DNA of 64,000 nucleotides from [Phialemoniopsis] sp. UDSM-2020. Its lineage: Eukaryota; Ascomycota; Sordariomycetes; Thyridiales; Thyridiaceae. Within the stretch, counting starts at the first letter, position 1. Every line of letters begins with the position of its first letter. The DNA is taken from assembly GCA_018873225.1 (NCBI GenBank), contig JAEILZ010000009.1, positions 735,501 through 799,500 on the forward strand. The letters are read 5' to 3'. The notes beneath the pieces were generated by a model. That model did no database searches, was not told where the DNA came from, and worked only from the letters and a program-made list of their open reading frames with translations. This document shows positions 44,928-56,774 of this stretch, piece by piece. The position numbers were made by a program, and so were the translations under genes.

Positions 44928-45863
44928 TTACAGCATGCTTTTCCTCCATCCCTTGTTGGCCAGCTCCTCGATCTGCGGCACCTCCACCGGGCCCCTGACC
45001 GTCTCGTCGCTGAGTGCCTCGACAGCAGCCTCTGCGACCTCGTTGGCCTTGAGCGGCTTGACACCCCCAGCGCCCAGGATGCCGCCGAACAGTCCACCCG
45101 TGGCCTTGTTGAAAAGGGCGCCGGCGCCCGTCGCGGCAGCCAGCGGCATCGTCAAGCCCCGCGAGCTGTCGTACATGAAAGGCGCCCGCAAGAAGATGCT
45201 CCTCATCTGCGGGAACTCGGTGGCCAGGATGCCCTCGGCCTCGCGCTTGGTCGAGAGGTACCGCGCCGGCAGGACGGGCGCCCCGCCGGCCGCCGAGACG
45301 TACAGGTAGGCGCCGACATTTTCTCGCGCGGCCTCGCGCGCCAGCAGCACGGCGCTGTCGCGGTTCATGAGCTCGTACGTGAGCTGCGCCGCGCTCTCGG
45401 GCGGACGGACCTCGTCGCCGGGGGCCCGGCGCAGAGGGTTGGGCGGGGCGCCGCGGGCCTGGGGCGAGGCAAAGGCCTTGCGCAGGCCGGCGATGGGGGA
45501 CTCGCGGCCCGAGATGACGCCCTTGTAGTCGGCCTCGAGGAGGATGCCCATGCTGTGGACGACGGCGTCGGCGCCTTTCACGAGGGGCGCCCAGGCCTCG
45601 GGCTTGAAGATGTCGGCGCGCTCCCAGGTGACCTTGTGTGCCCAGGGCGGGGGAGTGGCGGACGAGGTTACGTTTTCCCACTTTGGTTCGCCGGAGCGGC
45701 TGGTGTGTGTGTGTGAGTTGGATGTGCAAGTGTCTGAGATGGAAACGGGTTGTAATTACCTGATTGATGTGACTTCCCAGCCCCTGCCGACGGCATATCT
45801 GCATATCCTGGATCCCAGAAACCCGTTGCCTCCGCAGACGACGAGGCGCTTGGCTGCGGACAT
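44928..45863 (-). CDS. coq11: Coq11-like mitochondrial NAD(P)-binding SDR protein
   Basis: Homologue of yeast Coq11 (YLR290C), an atypical short-chain dehydrogenase in the coenzyme Q synthesis complex. Exons 45863-45760 and 45699-44928 give 291 residues. The N-terminus MSAAKRLVVCGGNGFLGSR holds the Rossmann GxxGxxG (12-17 region), then WEVTSISRSGEPKWE across the splice, KGADAVVHSMGILLEADYK, NVGAYLYVSAAGG, and YLSTKREAEGIL with the Tyr-X3-Lys pattern of extended SDRs. The C-terminal half includes SIFLRAPFMYD and LKANEVAEAAVEAL. There is no fusion to Coq10. The intron has a short (CA)n run just before its acceptor. It is divergent from yaf9 over 542 bp. Confidence 0.88.
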
Positions 45864-46405
45864 GATGTATGAGGTGAGGGAGCTGGCTCACGCCACTATT
45901 TTTGACTGCACTTTCGAAAGTGAGGTCAGACTGGTCACTGCTCTTGGCTAGAATCAGAGAATGAAATCATGAAGCGTTTCGGCTTATGGGGCTCTCAATT
46001 GGGCTAAAAAGTTGAAGGTCTTGAAGGAAATGTTCTAGAGAGTGAGTTGGGAGCTCGTATGAAATCGATAACATCATCACATGCAGGAGCTTGAGCTACG
46101 GGAGCTGCAGCTCAAGCGGGTGGTACCTGCACTTGGGGTCCACGGCTGGAAATTCCGCTCCGATCAGCGGATCCGATCCACTAAATTCGAGGCTCCCACC
46201 GCCCTGAAGCCCGTCGCGTTCCGGCGTCACTCGCTCACACTTTATCGATAAACTTTTTATCGATTGATTCCCTTCCGCCCTTGCGACAACCACGCACACC
46301 CCGCCGTCCATCCACTCCAACCCACTCAACGTCCACAGATCGCGTGCGCAATACACAGCCGTAGCATCCATACTTCATCGGAACAATCAAGAGCAAGAGT
46401 GAGCC
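45864..46405. other. Divergent intergenic region, coq11 / yaf9
   Basis: 542-bp shared upstream region without coding exons. It contains a perfect palindrome with ATCGAT listed separately. Confidence 0.5.
46241..46265. promoter_or_regulatory. TTTATCGATAAA palindrome with second ATCGAT
   Basis: A perfect 12-bp palindrome at 46241-46252 is followed by a second ATCGAT at 46259-46264, 15 bp from the first. The pair lies about 140-165 bp upstream of yaf9 and 380 bp upstream of coq11. A dimeric regulator site is inferred. Confidence 0.35.
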
Positions 46406-47304
46406 ATGGCTCCCCCGAGCGGCGCGGGCAAGCGCGTCAAGGGCTGCCAGATCTACCGGCCCTTTGTCTACGGCACCACGGCGCGGCCCTTTGACGAAAA
46501 GACCAACCCGAAGCCGCCCGGCGTGCCCGACGACCACACGCACTCGTGGCAGGTCTTTGTCAAGGGCGTCGACGACACCGACATCACCTACTGGCTGCGC
46601 CGCGTGCAGTTCAAGCTGCACGAGTCCATCCCCAACCACGTCCGCAGTACGTTTCTCCTTCCCACTCCCTCCCCCAACCCCCTCGAATAGCATCTTTGAT
46701 CATAAAGACAACGAGGGAACATGTAACAGGCTAACCATCCTGTGCGCGTGCAGTGGTCGAGAGCGAAAAGGGCAAAGCCTTCGTCGTCGACGAGACGGGC
46801 TGGGGCGAGTTTGAAATCACCATCAAGCTCTACTACGTCTCCGAGTCCGGCGAGAAGCCGCAGACGCTCTACCACCACCTGCGCCTGCACCCCTACGGGC
46901 GCACAGACGCCGAGAAGGAAGCCATGCGCGCCAACGGCGAGGTCGTGGCCTGGACCTACGAGGAGCAGCTCTTCAACGAGCCGTACGACGCCTTCTACGA
47001 GGTGCTCACGAGCGGCGCCCTGCCCGGCCCGAAAGGCGCGGGTAAGGGTAAAGGTGGAAAGGGGAAACAAGCAGCGGCGCCCGCGCGCTCCGAGGGCGGC
47101 GTCATCGAGCGCAGCGCCATGATCCCGCTGCAGACGCGCCCGGGCCAGCCGTTCAGCCGCGAGACGGAGCAGGCCGAGATCAAGAGGCTCAAGGACGCGC
47201 AGGTGAAGGTGTCTGAGCTGACGAAGAAGCTGGCGGCCGACCTCAAGGCCAAGGAGGAGAAGCTCGCGGCGCTCAAGAAGGAGAACCAGGCGGCGACGGC
47301 CTAG
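46406..47304 (+). CDS. yaf9: YEATS-domain protein Yaf9 (NuA4 / SWR1 subunit)
   Basis: A nuclear reader of acylated histone H3 shared by the NuA4 acetyltransferase and SWR1 remodeller. Exons 46406-46646 and 46754-47304 give 263 residues. The YEATS domain covers residues about 15-150: [49 protein letters not shown], then [12 protein letters not shown] and [11 protein letters not shown]. The aromatic and WGEF positions that build the acyl-lysine pocket are intact. A Gly/Lys-rich insert ([14 protein letters not shown]) interrupts the region before the C-terminal coiled coil ([20 protein letters not shown]), the part that joins the complexes. Splicing restores [12 protein letters not shown] across the intron. 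Confidence 0.94.
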
Positions 47305-48185
47305 AGGCGCCGTCGCGCCTGGCGCTGAAGACTCCGGGGAGCGCGATGAGGTTGAGTTGACAAGCGGGGTGGTTACTGCCTTTACTTTACACTATAGGTA
47401 GTGTTGCATAAAATATGATACCCATTTTACTTTCTAAAGTCATGTCATACCTTCTGATCGGCATTCTTGGGGTTTCTCGTGGCAGTATGAGAGTGTCTTC
47501 CATGTTGATGGTAGGTCGACTCTTGCTTTTTTGACTTGCCAAACCAATTGATAGCCAGAGGAATGGACCGTTGCAAGTCATTCGATGTGTGAGTCCATAC
47601 GTTCATGTTCATCAAGCTACGCTCACACAGAGGCATAAGAAGCAGCACACTTGAGAAGAGATCATTTGTATATCGTCTCGTCCTAGAAACTATCTTGGTA
47701 GTCTCATGTGGCCCACGGCCCCCGGCCCTCTCTCTATAAGAGGAGCACACCCTCCTTTCCCTGCCCATAACCTGAATACACTTTGCTATACACTTTCTTT
47801 CTCTCCCGCCCTTTCGCCCAGCTTCCCATCAAGGGAAAACTTCTAGACAAAAGAAATCCCCCATCTACTTTGTACAGTGGGGGGAGTAATCTGCAGAATA
47901 GGCGAGGCTGACGCAATCTTTCCTTCAAAACTCGCTCGCAGACCAAGCTGGAATTTGCATGTATGCACCAGCTTAGCACGGAATCCCAGACTTTTTCGTT
48001 TCCGTAAAACCCCCCCGATGTTGTTCCGTAAACGCCATGCAAAAAAGATATAATATTTCAAAGACATTACTGTGTGTCATCAAGGACAAAAGTAGCAATG
48101 CCTTTTCGTGAACGCCGTGAAACCCAAGTCGAATCGCTGCACGGGGACAAAGGAAACGTAATGATGGTAAGTTGGTGTACAGCAC
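47305..48185. other. Convergent 3' intergenic region, yaf9 / mdm34
   Basis: 881 bp without a supported gene; 3' UTRs of both genes are expected here. Open frames on both strands are short and overlapping. Confidence 0.5.
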
Positions 48186-50334
48186 TTATCGTGCTTCGTA
48201 TGCCGGAGGGGGTGCCTCGTCCCGCTCATCCCAAAGAGCAGGGTTCCGACGTTTCTCGTCGTAGACACGGCGGGCGATCTCGCCAGCCATCTTCATGATC
48301 CAGGCCTGATCCAGAATCACTGCCGACGACTCGGACTGGGTACCCTCCTCCTGGGCTGCTTTCAACTCCGCAAGCATTGCAGACTGCTTTTCTGAGCGCT
48401 TGGTTTGAAGAGGCATTTCCCTCATGGGCTGCTTAGCGGCAGCCTTGGAGTTGGTGGCCTCGGTGGTGGTGATCTGCGGCTCAGGGGCGTGGTAGAGCTC
48501 CGGGTGCAGAGACTGCCGGGTGGGCAAGTGTGACTTGCTCGAGCCTTCCGTGAAACGGACTTTGGATTGAGTGGAGGAGCTGCCGACCAAGGTCTCGGCC
48601 TCTGTCTCCTCTGGAATGGAAGCAGGGACAACAGGTTCGGACTGGGCCCCTTGTACGGAAAGAGTGTCCGAGCTGCTATCTCCAACCTCACTTGTGGTCT
48701 CGCTCTGAGTCTTGTTGCGGCGCAGGTTGACGACACGGGTCTTCTTTTTCCTGCCCGTCTTGGCATGTCTACCGGCGCCGAGAGAGAGACCGGTAGTAGC
48801 AGAGCCGAGGCTGACCAGCGACGGCCGTGATGGAAGATGTCCTTGGTCATGGCTAGCCGTGTCGGAGAACGTGTACGTGGTCGCGCTTCCATGGTAGGAG
48901 TGCGACCTGACAAGGCTTGGAGTGGCGAATGGCGAGCTGTGAGACGTCTCGGACTTGTCAAGGGGATTCGCCCAGGCGCGGAACACAATTTCGCGAATGC
49001 CCGGGGTGAACAAGGACAGTGTCCTATGCGAGTTGGTCAGTGCTGCCAGTCGCAACAGGTTCTTCTGTGAGAAGAGAGAGTGGAATTCGGCGGTCTCGAC
49101 GGAGATGGCCGAGACATCGCTGGTGTCGAGAACGTGGCCATGGATATCGACGGCAGGGGTGGTGGCGCCACCGGCGAGCGGGTCGATAGCCGCCTCGTCA
49201 TCGTCCTCTTTGAGGATGTCGGTGTCGTTCTTGGGGAGCTGATCGGGACACCAGAGCTGCAGAGAAAGACGATGGATAATGGCGGGCAGCTCGTCCATCA
49301 TGAGATCCCGAAGCTTGCCCTCGATCGTTCTTTGCAGGTAGTCCCTAACGAACTGGATGGAGTCAAAGGTCGACGAGACCTTGAGCGATTCGAGTGGGTC
49401 ATTTCGGAAGACCAGGGTGAGGCCCTTTTGCTTGGAGAAAACCACGATGATAAAGGCAGACAGCTTGATTTCCGACAGGGTGATCTGAAGGGGAATAGTC
49501 ATGCCCGATGCCGCAGCTAGCGGCTGTGGAGACGTAAATGACGGCTTTGAGGAGAGATATGTGTTCATGGGATTCGCCTATTGAATTGAGGTTAGCATGT
49601 TGTGACGCACGATCCATGTTGAAACAAAGCGCGTATCCCTGCTGGGTGCAATATCGAGCTTCATGCGAAACGTGGGGCGGGGAAATTTGGGATTCCAGAA
49701 GCTTGGCTCGGCAAATCCTGGGAAAGGGGGCAAAAGGTGAAGTAGAGGAAAAGTTTGAGGTGAGTATGAGAGAATTCAGAGCCTGTTTGCGACGGTGGTG
49801 TCGTATCGTCGACGGGCAATTGAATATGTGCGGTGTTGCTGCCAAAGAGGCATGATGATGTAACTGCGCTTGCACTGGCTAAGCACCACCAATTGTTGCG
49901 ACACTAGTCGCTGCTCTCCCTTCCCAGAACCTGAATGAAGGCGATTCAAGAGCTCATAGCAGCCTTTGCGCATCAAATGCGCGTGAAAGAACGATGTTGT
50001 GAAGTCCGAAGGATCGAGTCATCGCGCCGACAGGTCGTGGATGCTTTGCAAGAGAAAGTGCACCTACTTGAACCCTCGTTTTCAGCGTCAGGAACGCATC
50101 GCCGGAATAGCACATCTTGAATATGCCCCTGAACCTGTCCTCGGCCAGGTCGCCAATCTCGAGAATCTCGAGCTCGGGGGGAACCGAGCCCAAGTTCAGC
50201 TCGTTGACGATGATATCATCGACAATGATGGGCGGCTTGGGCGACTTGTTCAGGGCGGCCGTCAGCAGGTCCGTCGCGCGCTTGTAGAAGCTCGCGTCGG
50301 CCGTGAGCGGCGACCAGTTGAAGTTGAAAGCCAT
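48186..50334 (-). CDS. mdm34: Mdm34, ERMES subunit
   Basis: Outer-membrane component of the ER-mitochondria encounter structure, a lipid-transfer tether. Exons 50334-50068 and 49577-48186 give 552 residues. The SMP domain is complete: [74 protein letters not shown] across the intron, [19 protein letters not shown], and [20 protein letters not shown] with [13 protein letters not shown]. The C-terminal half is Ser/Thr-rich and disordered with a basic patch ([20 protein letters not shown]) and ends [17 protein letters not shown], a PPxY-type motif seen in fungal Mdm34 that can recruit Rsp5-like ligases. The single intron is 490 nt, long for this genome. Confidence 0.95.
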
Positions 50335-52470
50335 GTTGAAGTGGCGGCTATTGATGCATCGCGAACTGCTGCGTGTATGTTGTGGTGGTCGAAAACACTT
50401 CCTCCGAGGGGAGCCGGTTTGGCGCGGCTAGGGAGCGTGGAGCGCAGGCGAAAAAAAACTTGGTCGGGTCTGCGGAAAGACGTCTGTCGTCGTCGACTCG
50501 GCGCGATTCAGCTGCAGGAAGTGAGTGAGGATCCGGGTCCGAATATCGCAAGGAGGTCTTCGCAATGACCGTCGATGGGCGAAACAAGCGAAATCGAAAT
50601 CGAAAGACAAAAGTGAAATAATTTGACCCTTTGTTATTGGGGGAACGAGATGGACTGGGGGAATCTCGGGATGGGGAGGAGGGGGTTCAATTATCTGGGG
50701 CCGGGAGACAAGTCAAAAAAGTGCTTCCCGACTGGCCTAGGGCGAATTTTTCTTGAACTGGTCTTGGTGGTGTCTTGGGGTGCTTGGGTGGCACTGTAGT
50801 GGATGGTTCGGGGCAGTTTGGGTGGTGCTCAGGTGGTTCGTGCTTCTGAAGCTGTCTCCTGTTCTTTGCCAAAAGAGGACCTGATCACCCCTGCTAGCGC
50901 CACCCAAGGCACACAATCATGCTGGACCGTCCAGTGTATCAGCGGAGCTACCGCACTTACGCGCAAGAAACCGCCATACCCGATGACACAACCATCCCGT
51001 GCGTCCCCGAAGAGATAGGGCTTTACACTTTCAAGGATGACTTTATCCCACGAGCTCCTCACGCGACACTGTTTGTTTGTTTTGAGCTAAATAGTCTGGG
51101 GTTTTGTCTCTGGGGTACCTCCTCTGTTTTTTCATGGAAAAAGTCCCAGGTGACACATCCCCTGCGGCGGAGTCATATTCTGTCAAAAACCCTGAGCCAG
51201 GATCTTTGCCTACGATGTAATCTCATGATTTCCGGCATCCAGGGATGCGAACAGACCCAAGGCCTGGGCTTTGCGGGCAAGGAATGATGCGCATGCTCGG
51301 GGCGAGTAAGGAAGAGTTCGGGTGGAGATGGGTGGGCACTGCTCCCTCGGGATCGTGCGACACACCCATTCCAGTGGGCCCACCGGCCTGCAAAAAAAAC
51401 TCGACTTGCATCTCAAACGGACGCAAGCCCTGACTGGATCTCGTGAGTGCGGAGAACGGCGACGGGTTTTGTGGGCGATCCCGCCAGCCCGGACACCACG
51501 AAGAGTGTCTCAATTTGGCAGTTGGATACACTTATCAGTGGCATCATTCTTGTCTCCCCAGACGCTGTCAGTCTGTTATCTTTCTGGGTTGCCAGATGTC
51601 ATACGAGGTTCGCAGCTTCGGCATCGTAGCTTGATCTCGCCCGTTTGGCCGCCTGTCAAGCTTCCAATGATTCTGTGGGGAAGAAGACCCTGACTGGTCG
51701 ATCAATGATGCTGTTTCTTGTTCCGGCTGCCCATCAGCATCAAAAGCAATGCTCATCACAGATCAGTGCTTCCTGAGTGGTTCAAATAACGCGACCAGCT
51801 CGGTTTCTCTCATAAACAACCCCGCATCATAACAAACAAACAAATGCAACTCTGTTGCGCCTTGAAGAGCACTCTCCGGAAAGCCGACCATCCCTTGCTT
51901 CGGCTGTCGCATGGCCATCTCTCCACCCCACCCCAGTAGCTAGACGTCCCCAGTTTTCAGTGGTGAGGTTGATACAGTGCTCGAGTGCTTTCACAAGCTC
52001 ACAGAATATCCATAAGCATGCTTACAATCTCGAAACGTAGAAGCCCAAGTGTATGTCAAAAAGGTTGACGGGTTTGGAACAATCTCTACCCAAATTACTA
52101 ACACATTGAATGATCCATACACGCTTAAGTAGTGGGATAATCCTGGGTGATCGGTTAAGAAATGAGGTACATCAAGAAGGCAACCCGTCAACTAATTTGT
52201 CACCCACTTGAAGCCCTGGAATAAATCTAGATGCTCTGCAACACTCACGATAAGAATCATATTTCCAAGAAATGTGCTCCGTGGTCAGTGCTATATCGTG
52301 TCTTGACTTGCTGCTATTCGTACCGTAGTAGAAACAACGCTCTATGTCTGCGGAATCCAGCATTGCATTTATATATCACCCATACACTCCCTTACGATAC
52401 CTATGCAAAACCAATGTACTCGTAACTCTATAATCCATACCTAGAGCCTTTCCTCTTGACAGTACCGTCT
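50335..52470. other. Intergenic, upstream of mdm34
   Basis: 2.1 kb between the mdm34 start and the end of the nucleoside transporter gene. The mdm34 promoter must lie at its left end. No coding exon, RNA gene or repeat family is recognisable. The minus-strand frames at 51210-51531 overlap plus-strand frames of equal length and look random. Confidence 0.5.
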
Positions 52471-53924
52471 CTAAATCCCTGCAACACTAAAGCTCAACAA
52501 GCTCCCCGCCGCAAGCGCAGCCACAAGACAAAGTCCCATGAACCCGCCCGCAGCCTCGCGCTCGCCCTCCTCAACCCACTCGGCCGCCGCCATCATGGCG
52601 CTCGACCCGAGCCAGCCGTTGGTCAGGCCAAACGGCAGCTGCACGCCAAGCAAGTAAAACGCATCGCCGCCGACCGCCGCTCCGCGGCCCCCGATATTGC
52701 ACAGCGCGTACATGGGCAAGAACACCAAGCGCGCGACAGCAAACGCAAACAAGAAACGGGGCCTGCGCCGCAGCGAGAAGGGCAGCAGCGTCGCCACCCT
52801 CCCGGCCAGGTCGCCGAGGTTCCAGAAGAAGAAGCCGAGCGGGATGAACGCGCCGGGCTGGAACAGGCGGCCCTGGTCCTCGGGCGGGAGCACGGAGACG
52901 ATCTTGGCCGTGAAGACGGGGAAGAACATGGCGACCGCGAAGCACATGAACGCCGAGCCGCCGACCCAGCGCAGCTTGCGCGCCAGCGTGCCGAGCCCGA
53001 CGACCTTGCGGGCCGCGCGCTCGGCCTCCTCGACGGACGCCAGGCTCTGCGCCATTGTCTCCTCGAGGCGGCTCTCGACGAGGCGGTTGTGCCGGCGCAC
53101 GAGCGGGATGAAGGAGAGGAAGGTGGCGAGGCAGACCACGACTGCCGTTAGGAAGTAGATGAAGGCGGCCTTGCCGGCCTCCTGGGGCGGTGGCGGGGCG
53201 ACGTCGTCGAGGGTCGACTCTGACGGGGCTGAAGGTGGCACCGCGAGGACCGAGACGATCTGTGCGATCGGTGGCAAAACGCCCGCGATGCCCTGGCCCG
53301 ACATGATGGCCTGCGTGTACTCTGGCCGTCCAAAGCTCGCGGCGAAGGCGAGGGCGCCGTTCTGTAGGAGACCGGTCGCGAAGGACGAGCAGGCGCTCAT
53401 GATCAATAGGAATGCCAGATAGCCTCCCGTGGAGACGTTGACGAACCAGACCGTAGACAGCGCCAAAAGGGCAAACACGCCGGTGTTGAACACCAAGGCG
53501 GCGTTGATCCTGAACGGGTAGGAAGCTGATGACTGCCGTTTGGCCAAGATCAACATAGTCGGCAAACTAGTCAGAGTGAACACGGTGATGATGGCAGACT
53601 GAAATCTCTGTGATAACCATTCGTCTGATTGGAACCGCTTCTGAAAGTACGGCGCGGCGGCTAGGAACATATTCCTAGAAAATGGTCAGCGCTGTCTTCA
53701 GATCAGGTGAATGACGGAACCTACCATGCCCACAGCATAGCAACTCCGATGAGCACAAAGATAGAGTACTCAACCCATGAGAAGGGTACTTCCTCCTTGC
53801 CCTCTCCGTCCGCCTCTCCTTCCAGCAACGACTCCGACTCATCGTCCCGGTGTGCGGGAGCCAGAGGCGCATACTCCTGCGGCTCCGACCGCTGCTCGGC
53901 GAATATCTTCCGTATGCGGTCCAT
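52471..53924 (-). CDS. Equilibrative nucleoside transporter (ENT/SLC29 family, Fun26-like)
   Basis: A multi-span nucleoside carrier; yeast Fun26 works in the vacuole membrane. Exons 53924-53725 and 53674-52471 give 467 residues. The cytosolic N-terminus has an acidic Leu motif (DDESESLLEGEAD), a possible vacuolar sorting signal. TM1 is VEYSIFVLIGVAMLWAWN, the ENT signature region (LLPWN-like in family), followed by the APYFQKRF loop. About eleven helices follow, with the large central loop before VRRHNRLVE, and the late segments FQPGAFIPLGFFFWNLGDLAGR and FYLLGVQLPFGLTNGWLGSS, which match the family TM8 and TM10-11 motifs. The C-terminus ends inside the last helix. The coding region is very GC-rich. 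Confidence 0.92.
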
Positions 53925-55153
53925 GACTGTGACCTCCCGTCGTACTTGCGTATAATTTTGGTACGGTCAAGAGCGCTGAACGGTGCTGCACCTCAATGCG
54001 GGATCGAGGTGGCACACGTGGTTCAACGGCGGCGCTTCGGGTTCCACGGCGGGGAATGACCACTAGACTCTCCAGCTACCACGTTCAGAGATCACACCTG
54101 ATGAGGGACAGTGAAGACGACAAATACCCGTCTAGACCATGGCCAGACTGTGTATTTATGAAGATTTCGGGGATTTTACTGCCGTCGTGAGAAGATGACA
54201 ACCGGCAGTGTCCAGGTTCAGCGCCAGAGGTCATTACGGCCCCTGCATGTAGTCACTCAGGCTGTTTCGGGAGGCCTTTCATTGGTCCAGCGAGGCGCGG
54301 GACGCTCCACCACGCCTCCACTACGGTGGTCATGCAGTGTCGTGTTAGTGCATATGGGCGTGTCATGCCCCATCAGTGAATGTCTTGGAGTAGAGCTCTA
54401 AGAAACATACATCCTGAAGATTCGGTTTACTTGTATAACATCAAGAAAATACTACAGGCAGTTTTTGTTGTGAATCAACTCTTTACCGAGGTAAGGAGCA
54501 ATTGGCATTAGCAAAAGATTGATCAACGTTGGTGGAGCCCCGCAAGAGTATGTAGGTATCTTTTCTCGTCAGGATGATGCGAGCCTCGAGACAGCAAAAC
54601 GCTTAGCTGCATCTTTGTACTACCCGACTCATTGTTTCTTTGAACAACCCTGCGGTTGCATGCATATGGCACTTTGAGAAACCCATACAATCTTGCGAGC
54701 CTCAAACATTCATATCTCGAAAGCTATCCCTCACATCCAGCCAAACCACTTATCTACATGGTCGGGTTTGCTGACGGCGGCCCCCAAAACGCGTAAACGA
54801 GGCGGCCCTTATGCGACCCGTTCTGCGACCATACACGTGATAAGAGGCCGATGCGATGCAAGTATGTCGTGCATTGTTTATGAAGACCGGCTTCTCATTG
54901 TAAGCGCAGGTCACAGTCTTTGGAACGGACAAAAGGAGACTGATCTACTAGGCCATCAGTCACATTCTAGGCGACTTTTACTACCTCGGATCAGATTCAT
55001 CAAAGCAGATGTCACGGCAAGGGGGGATCTTATAACTTGATATCTTGTGCGTCACTAAGCTTGGATCCTCCACCAAGGGGTATCATCTCGAGGCAAGCGT
55101 ATTATACAGAAAATTCAAAAGCGACGAGGACGTCAAGAGCATGTCATGGTAAG
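53925..55153. other. Intergenic, transporter promoter / pinin-like 3' side
   Basis: 1.2 kb with no supported gene; the transporter promoter lies at its left end. Nothing else stands out. Confidence 0.5.
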
Positions 55154-56310
55154 TTAGTAGATTACCGTATCCTCCTCCGTCTCGACCATGATATCCCTGC
55201 TCTCATCATGGTCTCTTTCGTGCCCATGAGCGGTGCTTGGTCGTTGTTGGCCCGTCTCTGCTGCTGGGGAAAGGTTAGAGGGTTCGGACACGGGCTCACC
55301 GACCACAGGCTCATCGGCCGGCCCCTGTTGAGGCACGCCTAGGTCCCTGAGTCTCCTGTACTTCTCTAACCGGAAATCAGCGAGCTCGTCTCTAATGCGG
55401 GCCTCCACTTCATCGATTTGATCTTTAATTCTGTCCTCTTGCTTAGGCGTGGGGTCATAGGGCATGTAGTACTGCACCTTGATTAGCCAGATTCAGGTGA
55501 AATAATTAAGACAGGCTTCTGGCAGACTTACTAGTCTCGGTTCTGACCGGGTATGCAGGACCTTGGCTCGGTCTCGCATATTTGAATGCCTTGTGCGCAT
55601 CTAGGGAGCTGGTTAGGATAGATAATCCCTCGGGTGGATCATTGGCGCATCGGTACTCACGACTTGCTCGTCAAAATCGACCTGCTGAATCTTGCGAGCA
55701 GCGGCGATCTTCGCGAGTTTATCTGCATGACGCTTGTCATCTTCAACCCTCTGCTCACGGGCCCTCTGCAGCTGCCGTCGCTCAATCTCCTGTCTGCGTT
55801 TTTCCCGGCCTGGGTTGGATGGTTTCTGGTTCAGTGTGCTTAGCAGGCCGCCGAACAGGCGTTGTCCCCTCTTGCGCTCCTCCTGCGAGGCCTTTTCCCG
55901 TGCCCCGCTCGCCGAGGCCCGACGATCTCGTGGATCGTCCCGGTGAGCATCACCTCGGGAGCCAGGTCGTTCCCGCTCGTCGATAGTAGTAGAGTCTCGG
56001 CGGTTTGTGCTGTCCCTCCGGCGCAAGTCTCGCTCGAGGGCATCGTCCGCATCGCGACTGCCAGCTGAAGCGCGCCGATCGTCTAACTTGGCTTTTTTGG
56101 AATCGGATTGTTCATCGTCGAGGTCGGAAGACGCTGGCGGGTCTTTGCGCTTCAATCCAGCAGTACCATTGCCCTCAACTTCATTGTGACTGTTGTTGTC
56201 GACTTGCTGAGTGTCCCGTGGCGCCTCGTCTGGGGTAGGTCTGGGGACATTTGATTAGCTACGATCAGCCCAACGAGTGCGCAATTGACTTACCCGTCTT
56301 CGGCAGACAT
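55154..56310 (-). CDS. Pinin/SDK/MemA domain protein
   Basis: A nuclear protein related to pinin, a peripheral exon-junction and splicing factor. Exons 56310-56294 (only 17 nt), 56240-55661, 55600-55532 and 55471-55154 give 327 residues. The N-terminal part is charged and disordered with KRKDPPASSD and many Arg/Asp repeats. The domain core is EERKRGQRLFGGLLSTLNQK, REKRRQEIERRQLQRAREQR, then RTRHSNMRDRAKVLHTRSEP and RLYYMPYDPTPKQEDRI, closely following the Pinin_SDK_memA pattern. The acceptor for the last exon could lie 6 nt earlier, adding Val-Gln. The tail is acidic and Ser/Pro-rich. It shares a 464-bp upstream region with rds3, another splicing factor. Confidence 0.86.
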
Positions 56311-56774
56311 TGCGTGATACAGCCTCGTATGCCGAGTGAATTGATTGTCGGATTCTACTGCTGAATGTCGAGAACCGCACGGTAATTTATTTTATAGAAT
56401 ACTTGACAAAGTATGAAGATCGACGTCTGAGGACCAAGCTCCAAGCTCCAGGTACAGTTGATCCACCTGTTCCAGCTGAGAGATTGTGGAGATTTGGGCA
56501 GCCCCATTCGAAATGGGTGCATTACGTAAACTCTGGGTCCCGTTGATTGGCGGACACCTCTGCAAGGCAACACCACTGTGGTGGCGTCTGCTCAGAAATG
56601 GCTGGAAATTTGTAGCAAGGCTGAGAAATCATATTCGCCCTCTCACTCAAGTATTTCAACTTCCTCACAACATCTCACTCTGAGAAGCACCCACTTCGTC
56701 GCATCTCAAATTTTAGTGGAATATAACAACATATTGTCAAATTCGGGAGCCGAAGGGGATTTTCACAGCCCAAA
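56311..56774. promoter_or_regulatory. Bidirectional promoter region, pinin-like / rds3
   Basis: 464 bp between divergent start codons of two splicing-related genes. A short tandem AAGCTCC repeat occurs near 56436. No clear TATA box was seen. Confidence 0.45.

Noticed and set aside
45700..45719. GT/CA microsatellite
   Set aside because: A short run inside the intron of the Coq11-like gene, serving as its pyrimidine/CA tract; not a separate feature.
50999..51700. Overlapping frames on both strands upstream of mdm34
   Set aside because: Equal-length random frames without motifs; no evidence for a gene.
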